Source of the DNA: an uncultured Ruminococcus sp.
Lineage (GTDB): Bacteria > Bacillota > Clostridia > Oscillospirales > Ruminococcaceae
Assembly (NCBI GenBank): GCA_910584195.1
Contig: CAJTYV010000005.1
Location: 124,001 to 188,000, forward strand
Length of the DNA: 64,000 nucleotides
Reading direction: 5' to 3'
Both the position numbers and the translations under genes were made by a program. How positions within the stretch are numbered: position 1 is the stretch's first letter; each line of letters begins with the position of its first letter. Of this stretch, positions 17,229-24,360 are shown one piece after another. The notes beneath the pieces were generated by a model. The model saw nothing but the letters and a program-made list of their open reading frames with translations. It made no database searches and was not told where the DNA came from.

Positions 17229-17354
17229 TTGTATATTTTAACAACAGATTCTCCTTGTTTTACTATTTTTTTAGGCTACATCTACAATAAAATCATTTAA
17301 AAATAACTTATTGGCTATATTGCGTCATTTTTAAATTGCTGTAAAAACAAGTAA

Positions 17355-17382
17355 AGCTGCCACAATATATTGTGTGGCAGCT
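17355..17382 (-). terminator. Hairpin terminator of the SGNH gene, containing an NrdR-like palindrome
   Basis: AGCTGCCACA (17355-17364) pairs with TGTGGCAGCT (17373-17382), loop ATATATTG. It stands just after the stop of the SGNH gene on the minus strand. The middle CACAATATATTGTG is itself a perfect 14-bp palindrome sharing 13 bases with the nrdD NrdR box. Confidence 0.65.
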
Positions 17383-17390
17383 AAAATAAA

Positions 17391-18236
17391 TTAAACTGTA
17401 TGAGTTAAAATATATTCAATTATCTTGTCAAATCCACGCTTTGATAAAGTCAGCGACTCATATGACCAGTATTCCTCATTTAATTTTCCGTCCTCTGATT
17501 TGAGAGCAGTATTTGTATCTATACAATAAATTTCCAAATTATTGCACATCATCAGAAGCTTATTATTATAATCGTTAATAGTTTCATTTGTAAGAGTGTC
17601 CGAGTCGTATAATACAGGTGGATACTGCATTACATATATTTCCATATCCGGAAGCGATGATTTAAAAGCGTTTACAAGGCTTGTATATGATACTATCATG
17701 TCATCAGCCGAAACTGCGCCGAGCTCACTTCCCAGCATTATATAAAGAGTTTCGGGTTTCTTTTGCTTAATTATATCATACGCTGAAAGCGAACCGAAGC
17801 TGCTTGGAAGCTTAACCGACATTATATTTGAGGTGTTTATATCATTGCCGCCGAACACATTACCCTCTCCGAATCCTGAATTCATATCTGCAAGGGTAGA
17901 GTCCGTTATGAGACAGCAGTTGTCAAAATAAGAAATATCAAGCTTTTCTGACTGCGGAATAGGGTTAACCGCTTTTTCGATTTTATTTTCATTGTCAGCC
18001 GCATCGGACGGTTTATCTGAATTTAATGATGATTCTTTTGGAAAAGACTCAACAGTAGATATTCCAAACTCATCATTTAAAAAATTATCGTTCAAATTAG
18101 CGGACAACATATATAATACAAAGCAGGCTGCAAAAGATAAAATAAATATCATAAGCAGCGTCCCAAAACGAAATCTCACTTTCGGATGCCCTTTTTTCTT
18201 TCCTTTTCCGCGCTTAACTGTTCTGTTTGTTTCCAT
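17391..18236 (-). CDS. Membrane-anchored SGNH-hydrolase-like protein
   Basis: A 281-residue protein with a basic cytosolic N-terminus (KRGKGKKKGHPKVRFRFG), one membrane helix at about residues 26-46, a Ser/Asp/Asn-rich linker, and an extracellular SGNH-like domain. The LITDSTLADMN block takes the place of the GDSL motif, SVKLPSSFG and YIMLGSELG look like blocks II-III, and the C-terminal YESLTLSKRGFDKI sits where the Asp-His block is usually found. The usual catalytic Ser could be the S of TDST, but the DxxH block is not preserved, so catalysis is uncertain. ATG 18236 has GGAG 7 nt upstream. Monocistronic, with its own promoter (18295-18267) and terminator. Related proteins modify wall polymers or polysaccharides. 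Confidence 0.75.
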   Translation of the reverse strand: METNRTVKRGKGKKKGHPKVRFRFGTLLMIFILSFAACFVLYMLSANLNDNFLNDEFGISTVESFPKESSLNSDKPSDAADNENKIEKAVNPIPQSEKLDISYFDNCCLITDSTLADMNSGFGEGNVFGGNDINTSNIMSVKLPSSFGSLSAYDIIKQKKPETLYIMLGSELGAVSADDMIVSYTSLVNAFKSSLPDMEIYVMQYPPVLYDSDTLTNETINDYNNKLLMMCNNLEIYCIDTNTALKSEDGKLNEEYWSYESLTLSKRGFDKIIEYILTHTV

Positions 18237-18266
18237 ATACACACTCCGAAACATTTTCTCTATTCT

Positions 18267-18295
18267 ATTATACCCGCTTTTAAAAAAATTTGCAA
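18267..18295 (-). promoter_or_regulatory. Promoter of the SGNH-like gene
   Basis: TTGCAA (18295-18290), 17-bp spacer, TATAAT (18272-18267). Confidence 0.7.
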
Positions 18296-18475
18296 GTACT
18301 TTTTATCAATTTATCCATGTTATATTTTTAACGATATTTTCAAAAAAATTACCACCGAGTAAAGTCTCAAAATATAACAAAAACATTTTTACACAGAATT
18401 AATTCCTATCTTTTACGTCATCTATATTTTTCGTCTTAATTCTAAAACATTAAACTAAAATCCGAGTAACTATAT

Positions 18476-18805
18476 TTAAACTGCCTCTCGTTTTTTATAG
18501 TTTATTCCCCATCGTTCCATAGCGTCCAGAATCGGCATCATACTGTGACCCAATTCGGTAAGGGTATATTCTACTCTCGGCGGAACTTCGGGAAACACTT
18601 CTCTTGTCAGGATGCCGTTTCCCTCCATATCACGCAGATTGGAAGTCAGGACTTTTTGTGAAATTCCCGTTACGGACTTTTTCAGTTCTCCGAAACGTTT
18701 CGTACCGCTTCTTAAATCACGGAGAATCAGGACTTTCCATTTATCGCCGATCAGCATCAGTGTTGTCTCTACCGGACAAGCCGGCAATTCAGTTTTATTT
18801 GTCAT
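18476..18805 (-). CDS. HxlR-family transcriptional regulator
   Basis: A 109-residue winged-helix repressor/sensor. CPVETTLMLIGDKWKVLILRDL with Cys at about residue 9, then RFGELKKSVTGISQKVLTSNLRDM (recognition helix) and the wing VPPRVEYTLTELG are textbook HxlR/MarR-like (HxlR, HypR, YodB) features. The lone N-terminal Cys is the redox-sensing residue in several members that respond to electrophiles or disulfide stress. ATG 18805 is chosen because AAAGGA precedes it; the longer frame to 18925 has no site. It is divergent from the MBL-like gene at 19070, and palindromes in the gap are the probable operators, so it likely controls that gene and itself. Confidence 0.9.
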   Translation of the reverse strand: MTNKTELPACPVETTLMLIGDKWKVLILRDLRSGTKRFGELKKSVTGISQKVLTSNLRDMEGNGILTREVFPEVPPRVEYTLTELGHSMMPILDAMERWGINYKKREAV

Positions 18806-18927
18806 AATGCTATTCCTTTCAATAGTATCAAATTGACTGTAATATTCTCTTAGATATATTTTAGCATATCCGCGAGAAAAAATCAAGAAAAAATTTTTCA
18901 GCGAATTTTTCCCGAAACGCCACAAAG

Positions 18928-18968
18928 GTTACTTCGAGGTAACTATGCCACAAAAAAGTGCCTACTTT
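18928..18968. promoter_or_regulatory. Two short palindromes, candidate HxlR operators
   Basis: GTTAC-TTCGAG-GTAAC (18928-18943) and AAAGT-GCCT-ACTTT (18955-18968) lie in the gap between the divergent HxlR and MBL-like genes, upstream of the MBL-like gene's probable -10 (TATCAT near 18980). Position and symmetry suggest regulator binding. Confidence 0.5.
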
Positions 18969-19069
18969 ACAAATGAAAAAAGCTGTAGTATCATAGAATC
19001 ATGGAAAGAGATACAGCGCTGAAATCTCCCGAAAAAACAAATTAATCATATTTTCAGGAGGAATTTATT

Positions 19070-19861
19070 ATGAACAAGAATACATTTACAGCAGTGAAGC
19101 TTGCAAAGGGCGAGATGAACGTTTACGACTTCGGAGCAGTGAAGCTCCATGCTTACAAGACTAACGACTTTATTGACGATGAGGTTTTTATCGTCGAAAA
19201 GAACGGCAGAGCTGTCGTTATTGAATCTCCATGTTTCTTTGATAACAATAAAGAACTTGCGGAGTATCTGAAAGACATTGAAGTCGAGGGAATTCTCGTT
19301 GCTTACCACGGTGCTGGAGCAACATTTCTACCGGATGTTCCGAAGTATGCAACGCAGAATGCAGCAGATTACTCTGCAAACGGCGGCGGTAAGGCTCTGA
19401 TCAATAACTTCACAACAGCATTTGGTGAGATTTTCGATAATTCTGTTCACTGGATCACAAACATCATTGGCGAAGGAAAAGTCACAATTGGCGGCATTGA
19501 TTTTATCATCAAGCAGACCTCTGAAGCATTTGACGTAGAGATTCCCGAAATCAACGCAGTTTACACACATATGCTCGGTCATGATTGTCACTCTATCGTT
19601 GCAGGTGCAGGTCACGCAGATGCCATTGTTGCACAGCTGAATGACTATATCGCAAAAGGTTACGACTTGATTTTGACATCTCACTATACGCCGGAGGATC
19701 TGAAAGATGCTCAGACCAAAATCGACTATCTGGAAAATCTGAAAGCAATTGCTGAAAAATGCGCCAATGACGATGAATTCAAGGCAGAAGTCCATAAGCA
19801 GTATCCAAATTACAGCGGCGAAAATTATCTTGATATGACAGCAGGATTTTTCTTTTCATAA
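19070..19861 (+). CDS. MBL-fold-like hydrolase family protein lacking the HxHxDH motif
   Basis: A 263-residue cytosolic protein. EVFIVEKNGRAVVIESPCFF followed by EGILVAYHGAGATFLPD is the metallo-beta-lactamase-like layout annotated MBL fold metallo-hydrolase in many genomes, but AYHGAGATF replaces the usual HxHxDH zinc motif. HMLGHDCHSIVAGAGHADA and LTSHYTP keep several His residues that could bind metal. Ribosome binding site AGGAGG. Its divergent HxlR partner suggests induction by a reactive or toxic compound. Codon choice (many CTG, ATC, AAG) differs somewhat from neighbours, which may point to transfer. The catalysed reaction is unknown to me. Confidence 0.8.
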   Translation: MNKNTFTAVKLAKGEMNVYDFGAVKLHAYKTNDFIDDEVFIVEKNGRAVVIESPCFFDNNKELAEYLKDIEVEGILVAYHGAGATFLPDVPKYATQNAADYSANGGGKALINNFTTAFGEIFDNSVHWITNIIGEGKVTIGGIDFIIKQTSEAFDVEIPEINAVYTHMLGHDCHSIVAGAGHADAIVAQLNDYIAKGYDLILTSHYTPEDLKDAQTKIDYLENLKAIAEKCANDDEFKAEVHKQYPNYSGENYLDMTAGFFFS

Positions 19862-19908
19862 AAAATTATTTCAGAGATTATTCGTTAAGACAGTCTCCAT
19901 TTTTTAAA

Positions 19909-19946
19909 ACTCTCCCCCGATTCTGTAATTAGAATCGGGGGAGAGT
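19909..19946. terminator. Strong 16-bp hairpin terminator between convergent genes
   Basis: ACTCTCCCCCGATTCT (19909-19924) and AGAATCGGGGGAGAGT (19931-19946) form a perfect stem. On the minus strand TTTT follows, so it best serves the GNAT gene, but it can also stop the MBL-like gene's transcripts. Confidence 0.8.
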
Positions 19947-19972
19947 GCAGACATAAGCTTTTATTTTATATG

Positions 19973-20629
19973 TTATTGTACAACAATTGAATGTGAATGA
20001 ATATAAAATTCCTCCTGACTTGGCTGCCATGCCTTGATTTTAGGCGGAAAGAGCCTGTCATATTCCTCCACTGCCCCAACGTCGCCGCATAACTCGTCTA
20101 CATTACTGGGATGATAAAACCATTTTCTGCCATCGAGAGCGTTATCTCTAAGAACTTTTACAAGCAAGGGAGCAGGGAAAATATCGCCTTCAAAACATAC
20201 ATTGTATTTCCTGCAGCTTTTGTATCCGCGAGCAACATAATTATCGGGATTACCGAAATTCACCACGGTATCGTAGCCCATTTTCTTTACAATTTCAAAG
20301 GTATGTTCGAGAAGAGCTTTACCATACCCCATTCGCTGAAAACCGGGACGAATGCAAATCGGACCCATTGTGACAACCGGTTTTATATTGCCGTTTTCGT
20401 CTGTAAGCTTAGATTTTGTGTACATAATACAGCCGATAATTTTTTCGCCGGCTTCAATAATATGAGCCAACTCCGGAATAAAATCCTCATGATTTCTCAT
20501 TACATGGATAAGATAATGCTCATCACAACCGGGAACACTTAAATTCCAAAACGCTTCACGGGCAAGATTCTCAACTTCATAGTAATCTTTCTTTGTTTCC
20601 AAACGGATAATATAGTCATTTTTATTCAT
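19973..20629 (-). CDS. GNAT-family N-acetyltransferase
   Basis: A 218-residue acetyl-CoA-dependent transferase of the COG3153/YhbS-like type. Seen: N-terminal YIIRLETKKDYYEVENLARE, the acetyl-CoA motif PGFQRMGYGKALLEHTFE, and GYDTVVNFGNPDNYVARGYK with a C-terminal extension rich in aromatic residues. The substrate cannot be read from the sequence; relatives act on small molecules, including toxic amines or drugs. ATG 20629 has AGGAGG 7 nt upstream; the longer frame to 20656 has none. The mRNA leader holds a short ORF and a stem-loop whose arm could also pair with this ribosome binding site, so translation is probably regulated. Confidence 0.88.
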   Translation of the reverse strand: MNKNDYIIRLETKKDYYEVENLAREAFWNLSVPGCDEHYLIHVMRNHEDFIPELAHIIEAGEKIIGCIMYTKSKLTDENGNIKPVVTMGPICIRPGFQRMGYGKALLEHTFEIVKKMGYDTVVNFGNPDNYVARGYKSCRKYNVCFEGDIFPAPLLVKVLRDNALDGRKWFYHPSNVDELCGDVGAVEEYDRLFPPKIKAWQPSQEEFYIHSHSIVVQ

Positions 20630-20660
20630 TGTTTTTCCTCCTGAAAGTGCTGACACAACA

Positions 20661-20698
20661 CGGGAGGTTTGTTTAAGATAGTATTTGCAAACCTCCCC
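20661..20698 (-). promoter_or_regulatory. Leader stem-loop of the GNAT gene with an arm that can compete for the ribosome binding site
   Basis: On the minus strand, GGGAGGTTTG (5' arm, about 20698-20688) pairs with CAAACCTCCCG (3' arm, 20671-20661). The 3' arm contains CCTCC and could instead pair with AGGAGG at 20642-20637. No U-run follows. Confidence 0.6.
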
Positions 20699-20700
20699 GT

Positions 20701-20736
20701 TTACACTGCTATCTCAGGTCTGTTATTATTATTCAA
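20701..20736 (-). CDS. Candidate 11-residue leader peptide upstream of the GNAT gene
   Basis: TTG start at 20736 with AAGGAG (20750-20745) 8 nt upstream encodes MNNNNRPEIAV and stops (TAA) at 20701, three bases before the stem-loop of the GNAT leader. Spacing and context are like translation-attenuation leaders of drug-resistance genes. Too short to prove by sequence alone. Confidence 0.45.
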   Translation of the reverse strand: MNNNNRPEIAV

Positions 20737-20766
20737 ACAACAATCTCCTTAATTAATTATAAAACT

Positions 20767-20798
20767 TAAGGCAAAATTACATTATGTAACTTTGCCTT
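20767..20798 (-). terminator. Terminator downstream of tRNA-Ser
   Basis: On the minus strand AAGGCAAAGTTACAT pairs, with one mismatch, with ATGTAATTTTGCCTT, followed by AAGTTTTAT. It starts directly after the CCA end of the tRNA. Leaky termination here could feed the GNAT leader. Confidence 0.65.
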
Positions 20799-20887
20799 TG
20801 GCGCAGTGGGTGGGATTCGAACCCACGTCCCTCAAGGGGCATCATGATTTCGAGTCATGTCCGTTATGACCACTTCGATACCACTGC
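20799..20887 (-). tRNA. tRNA-Ser (anticodon CGA), CCA encoded
   Basis: Class II tRNA with a long variable arm. The acceptor stem GCAGTGG/CCACTGC, discriminator G and encoded CCA are visible, as are the T-loop GGTTCGAATCC and an anticodon loop ACTCGAAA with anticodon CGA for UCG codons. Confidence 0.95.
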
Positions 20888-20964
20888 ATAATAAATTTAA
20901 GAATAGCTCCCAAAAAGTCATAAATCAAATTCATCGAAGCATATTCTTTTATTGAACCTTTAAT

Positions 20965-20993
20965 ATTATATCATACTTCTAAAAATAAATCAA
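20965..20993 (-). promoter_or_regulatory. Promoter of tRNA-Ser
   Basis: TTGATT (20993-20988), 17-bp spacer, TATAAT (20970-20965), about 75 bases before the tRNA 5' end. Confidence 0.7.
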
Positions 20994-21042
20994 GTGTTTT
21001 TATAAAAATAATTTTTATAACAAATTAAGACACGATATTTTC

Positions 21043-21071
21043 TTGACATTTTCTTCAATATACGATATAAT
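21043..21071 (+). promoter_or_regulatory. Promoter of smpB
   Basis: Consensus TTGACA (21043-21048), 17-bp spacer and TATAAT (21066-21071). Confidence 0.8.
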
Positions 21072-21107
21072 TATAAATATTATAATGATTTTGATTGGAG
21101 TAAAACT

Positions 21108-21572
21108 ATGCGAGCTAAGGGTACTAAAACCATTGCCGAAAACCGCAAAGCAAGACATGAATACTTTGTTCTCGAAACTTATGAGGCGGGTATGGAACTT
21201 GTAGGAACTGAAGTTAAATCAATACGTCAAGGTACTGTAAACCTTAAAGACGCTTGGTGTTCAATTGAAAAAGGAGAAATATATGTTAAGGGAATGCATA
21301 TTTCTCCTTATGAAAAGGGCAATATATTTAATCGAGATCCAATGCGGGTCAGAAAGCTTCTCATGCATAAACGCGAAATAAATAAACTCTACGGCACAGT
21401 TAAACAAGACGGTCTTTCTCTTATTCCGCTGAGTATATATTTCAAGGATTCACGAGTAAAAATGCAGCTTGGACTTTGCAAGGGCAAAAAACTCTACGAC
21501 AAGCGGGCAGACGCTGCAAAACGTGCTGCCGACCGTGAAATTGACCGTAACATCAAATCCAGAACCAGATAG
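21108..21572 (+). CDS. smpB: SsrA-binding protein SmpB
   Basis: Binds tmRNA and delivers it to stalled ribosomes for trans-translation. The 154 residues show the OB-fold core (ARHEYFVLETYEAGMELVGT, EVKSIRQGTVNLKDAW, MHISPYEKGN) and the basic C-terminal tail (KKLYDKRADAAKRAADREID) that enters the decoding channel. GGAG precedes the ATG at good spacing. It ends in TAG, one of only two TAG stops I found among the window's genes; a TGA follows three codons later in frame. The GDSL lipoprotein begins 8 bases downstream, so they form one transcript. No tmRNA gene is visible in the window. Confidence 0.97.
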   Translation: MRAKGTKTIAENRKARHEYFVLETYEAGMELVGTEVKSIRQGTVNLKDAWCSIEKGEIYVKGMHISPYEKGNIFNRDPMRVRKLLMHKREINKLYGTVKQDGLSLIPLSIYFKDSRVKMQLGLCKGKKLYDKRADAAKRAADREIDRNIKSRTR

Positions 21573-21580
21573 GTGATAAA

Positions 21581-22570
21581 ATGATCAAAAAAATGTTTAC
21601 CGTGGCAGTTTGTTTCTTTTCTGTTCTGGGATTTTCAAGCTGTTCCATGATAAAGCGCGATCTTGTCGAGACATCATACAATCTTGAAGCGCCTCCTCAT
21701 ATGATGTTTTTAGGCGACTCAATTGCAGCAGGATATGGTCTTGACGGGTACACTCTTGATGATAATTACAGCTGCCCGGATTCTTATGCAAATATATTGA
21801 AAAAAAGATATGAAACGGAGCTTTCGGAAATAAGCGGTCATAAAATGCAGAATTTTGCAGTTTCCGGTGACACTTCTTCCGATCTTTTGAAACTATTAAA
21901 CAGCGAAAAACTCGATTCCGCGCTCAATGAAACCGATGCCGTTGTGGTATCTATCGGAGGAAACGATCTGCTTGGTATTTTTTTTGATTTGATAAAATCC
22001 TTAGGAGTTACCATAGAAAACGGGTCGATAGATCTTTCAGGTATAGATATATTCAAAGCAGCATCTGCATTTGTTGCAATGGAGGATGAAATTGATAACG
22101 CTCTCGCAAACTTTGAAACGAATTTAAAAGAAATCTCCTCGCTCTTGAACAGCAAAACGAATGGAGTCATATATATTCAGACTCTTTACAATCCATTGGA
22201 AACATTTACTGACTTTTCTGTTGTTGTAGAGTTTTCAAATGAAAAAATCAATAGATTCAATGAAATAATCAAAACCAATGCATCCGACCGCTATACAGTT
22301 ATCGATATTGCATCTGATTTCAATGGAAAATGTGCAGAATTGACTCGAATCTCCAACTTTGACATTCACCCTAATGAAAAAGGACATAAAGTCATAGCTG
22401 AATCCGTAGACAAAGCATTTGCACAAACAGGCTTTACATACACAAAACAGGAATACGGTGAACCTCATTTGACATTAACTGCAATAATGTTAATTATAGT
22501 CGGCTTATGCTCTATGCTGGTCGTTGTTCTTTTCATTATTCCAAAACTTTTTAAAAAATACGAAGAATAG
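21581..22570 (+). CDS. SGNH/GDSL hydrolase, lipoprotein with C-terminal membrane helix
   Basis: A 329-residue secreted esterase/lipase-type enzyme. It has a lipoprotein-like signal (VLGFSSC, Cys near residue 21), the block I motif FLGDSIAAGYGLDGY with catalytic Ser, block III IGGNDLLG with Asn, and block V DIHPNEKGHKVIAE with Asp and His, so the catalytic set is complete. A hydrophobic segment near residues 300-322 and the tail KLFKKYEE suggest it is also held in the membrane at the C-terminus. RBS AGGTGA. Co-transcribed with smpB. It ends in TAG just ahead of a strong hairpin. Likely a deacylase acting on wall polymers or sugars; the substrate is unknown. Confidence 0.9.
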   Translation: MIKKMFTVAVCFFSVLGFSSCSMIKRDLVETSYNLEAPPHMMFLGDSIAAGYGLDGYTLDDNYSCPDSYANILKKRYETELSEISGHKMQNFAVSGDTSSDLLKLLNSEKLDSALNETDAVVVSIGGNDLLGIFFDLIKSLGVTIENGSIDLSGIDIFKAASAFVAMEDEIDNALANFETNLKEISSLLNSKTNGVIYIQTLYNPLETFTDFSVVVEFSNEKINRFNEIIKTNASDRYTVIDIASDFNGKCAELTRISNFDIHPNEKGHKVIAESVDKAFAQTGFTYTKQEYGEPHLTLTAIMLIIVGLCSMLVVVLFIIPKLFKKYEE

Positions 22571-22574
22571 AAAA

Positions 22575-22608
22575 AAGGCAATACCAATTTTACGTGGTAT
22601 TGCCTTTT
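22575..22608. terminator. Bidirectional terminator between GDSL lipoprotein and radical SAM gene
   Basis: GGCAATACCA (22577-22586) pairs with TGGTATTGCC (22596-22605), flanked by A-run and T-run on the two sides, between convergent genes. Confidence 0.8.
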
Positions 22609-22621
22609 AATTATACATAGA

Positions 22622-23695
22622 TTAAAATAAAATGTCCTTAAAACATACCTGCGGTTCATGATTATCAAAATCCCAACTATGGTAGGAGTCACCGTGACAG
22701 CGACATTTTTCCGAACAATTACGGCACGTTTCGTTTTCCTCACTAAGATTTTTACGAAATATATCAAACTTATTTTCCCAAACATCTTTAAAACGATCCT
22801 TAAGGATGTTTCCTTGTATAAGTTCGGGACGGCGTTCAATATCAAGACAAGCTGTTATATCGCCGTTCGCCATAATACTTGCTATATACGTACCGGCAGT
22901 ACACAAATAATACCAATCTCTGACCTCCCGTTCGTATTCCAAACCAAGATAATGGCTGCATCCATATGTCACAGGTTCTCCAGAAATACGTTTGTTTCTT
23001 ATGTAATCAAACATATACCGATAATCTTCGGGAGTAAGAAGTAAATCGGGATGCTGTTTTGCACGTCCGATAGGCTCAATGTTAATTATACGCCATGAGT
23101 CTATATCCATTTCATTAAAAATTTTATAAAGTTCATCGAGCTGATCTATATTCTGGTGAGTAACAACTGTAGTGATCTGAATATGTTTAAAATCACCCAC
23201 TCTCAACAAACTTTCAATACCGCTTACTGCGCGTTTCCAGCCTCCGGGAGTACGTCTGAAAGCGTCATGCGTTTCCTCCAGTCCGTCAATGCTTACAGAA
23301 ATAGTTCCCATACCAACACGTTTTAAATCACGAGCGGTACTGTCATCAATAAGAGTTGCATTACTTGTCATACCCCAACGAAAACCAAGTTCATGAGCTG
23401 ATGCCATTATATCGAAAAAATCTTTTCTCAAAAGCGGTTCTCCGCCGGTTATACAAAGCATTTTATCTTTTGTTCCAAAGTCACCTTTGACCTCGGCAAG
23501 AAATTTGGCGTACTGCTGTGCCGTAAGTTCTTCGGAAGAAACATCACCGCAGCTGCTTCCGCAATGAAGGCATTTCTCGTTACATCTCAATGTAAGTTCC
23601 AAAAACAAGTGACGGAGCTGAGGCTTTACCATCAAACCCGCACGATACGCCTCCAACGTTTTCATATTATCTTTTTTTAAATTTACGTCAAGCAT
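22622..23695 (-). CDS. Radical SAM/SPASM-domain peptide-maturase-like enzyme
   Basis: A 357-residue enzyme. The radical SAM cluster motif is C38-x3-C42-x2-C45 (LTLRCNEKCLHCG), with the SAM motif ITGGEPLLR at 82-90. The C-terminal SPASM-type region has C265-x12-G-x4-C283, then C324, C327, C331, C333 and C351, enough for two auxiliary Fe-S clusters, as in enzymes that modify ribosomal peptides (RiPPs) or anaerobic sulfatase-type targets. ATG 23695 is chosen because GAGG stands 8 nt upstream. It starts 10 bases after the stop of the dockerin/VYGPP protein, in one operon, so that protein is its likely substrate (inference). No RiPP recognition element gene, protease or exporter is next to it. Confidence 0.9.
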   Translation of the reverse strand: MLDVNLKKDNMKTLEAYRAGLMVKPQLRHLFLELTLRCNEKCLHCGSSCGDVSSEELTAQQYAKFLAEVKGDFGTKDKMLCITGGEPLLRKDFFDIMASAHELGFRWGMTSNATLIDDSTARDLKRVGMGTISVSIDGLEETHDAFRRTPGGWKRAVSGIESLLRVGDFKHIQITTVVTHQNIDQLDELYKIFNEMDIDSWRIINIEPIGRAKQHPDLLLTPEDYRYMFDYIRNKRISGEPVTYGCSHYLGLEYEREVRDWYYLCTAGTYIASIMANGDITACLDIERRPELIQGNILKDRFKDVWENKFDIFRKNLSEENETCRNCSEKCRCHGDSYHSWDFDNHEPQVCFKDILF

Positions 23696-23705
23696 TATAT
23701 TTTCC

Positions 23706-24293
23706 TCACTCAAACATACTCGGAGGGCCGTAAACAGGCTGCGGAACAGTCGGAGGCTGCGTTTCGACTTCAATTGCATCTGTTGTTACCGCAGCCGTTG
23801 TGAAAGTCTCAGGAGGACCGTAAACAGGCTGTGGAACAGTAGTCTGAGGATAAAATATCTCAGTCTCAGGCGGCGCCGGTTCTTTGTACAAACTGCTGAT
23901 CTGTCCCAACAAATATTTCTGAATCATTACCATATCGGCTATACTAATTTCACCGTCACCGTTTACATCTGCTCTCATTGCGTCCCACTCAGAATCTGTA
24001 CCATTTAACAGATACTTTCTCAGTGTTATCATATCATAGGCATCTATAACGCCATCCTCATGTACATCGCCGCGCCACTGACTTTCCGGCAGCATCGCCC
24101 ATGGAGGACCATATACTCCCTGAAACTCATTCTCAAACTCTTCAATGGCACTTTCACCATCTGATTCGTCAGCTGCAAATACAGTATCCATAATATCATT
24201 GGATACAGCTGCCTCTAATGCTCCCGACGGAGCAAGATTTATTGCCGCAGCGAATAAAGCTGCAGTCATAACTGTTTTTTTGGTTTTCTTCAT
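23706..24293 (-). CDS. Exported dockerin protein with three VYGPP motifs
   Basis: A 195-residue secreted protein. An N-terminal signal region (MKKTKKTVMTAALFAAA) is followed by an acidic stretch and GVYGPPWAM (59-67). A type I-like dockerin spans about 74-130, with two Ca2+-binding repeats (GDVHEDGVIDAYDMITLRKY and ADVNGDGEISIADMVMIQKY). After it come two near-identical repeats, TVPQPVYGPPETF (152-164) and TVPQPVYGPPSMF (182-194), the second ending one residue before the C-terminus. There is no catalytic domain. Dockerins dock to cohesins on cellulosomal scaffolds. The repeated short motif plus an adjacent radical SAM/SPASM gene suggests that VYGPP is a modification site. ATG 24293 has AAAGG upstream; GTG 24302 is too close to it. 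Confidence 0.88.
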   Translation of the reverse strand: MKKTKKTVMTAALFAAAINLAPSGALEAAVSNDIMDTVFAADESDGESAIEEFENEFQGVYGPPWAMLPESQWRGDVHEDGVIDAYDMITLRKYLLNGTDSEWDAMRADVNGDGEISIADMVMIQKYLLGQISSLYKEPAPPETEIFYPQTTVPQPVYGPPETFTTAAVTTDAIEVETQPPTVPQPVYGPPSMFE

Positions 24294-24337
24294 ATAAAAC
24301 ACAACCTTTCAGCATAACACTTTATCCAATTGATTTT

Positions 24338-24357
24338 AGTATGAAAAGTTTCATACT
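24338..24357. promoter_or_regulatory. Perfect palindrome upstream of the dockerin/radical SAM operon
   Basis: AGTATGAAA-AG-TTTCATACT, a 20-bp perfect palindrome about 45 bases upstream of the dockerin start and 4 bases from the MITE end. Candidate operator; no known regulator assigned. Confidence 0.45.
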
Positions 24358-24360
24358 TTT

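Noticed and set aside
21569..22570. Whole-genome reassignment of UAG to a sense codon
   Set aside because: smpB ends in TAG exactly at the expected family length, and the next gene ends in TAG just before a terminator. So UAG works as a stop; at most partial suppression could apply to the reductase gene.
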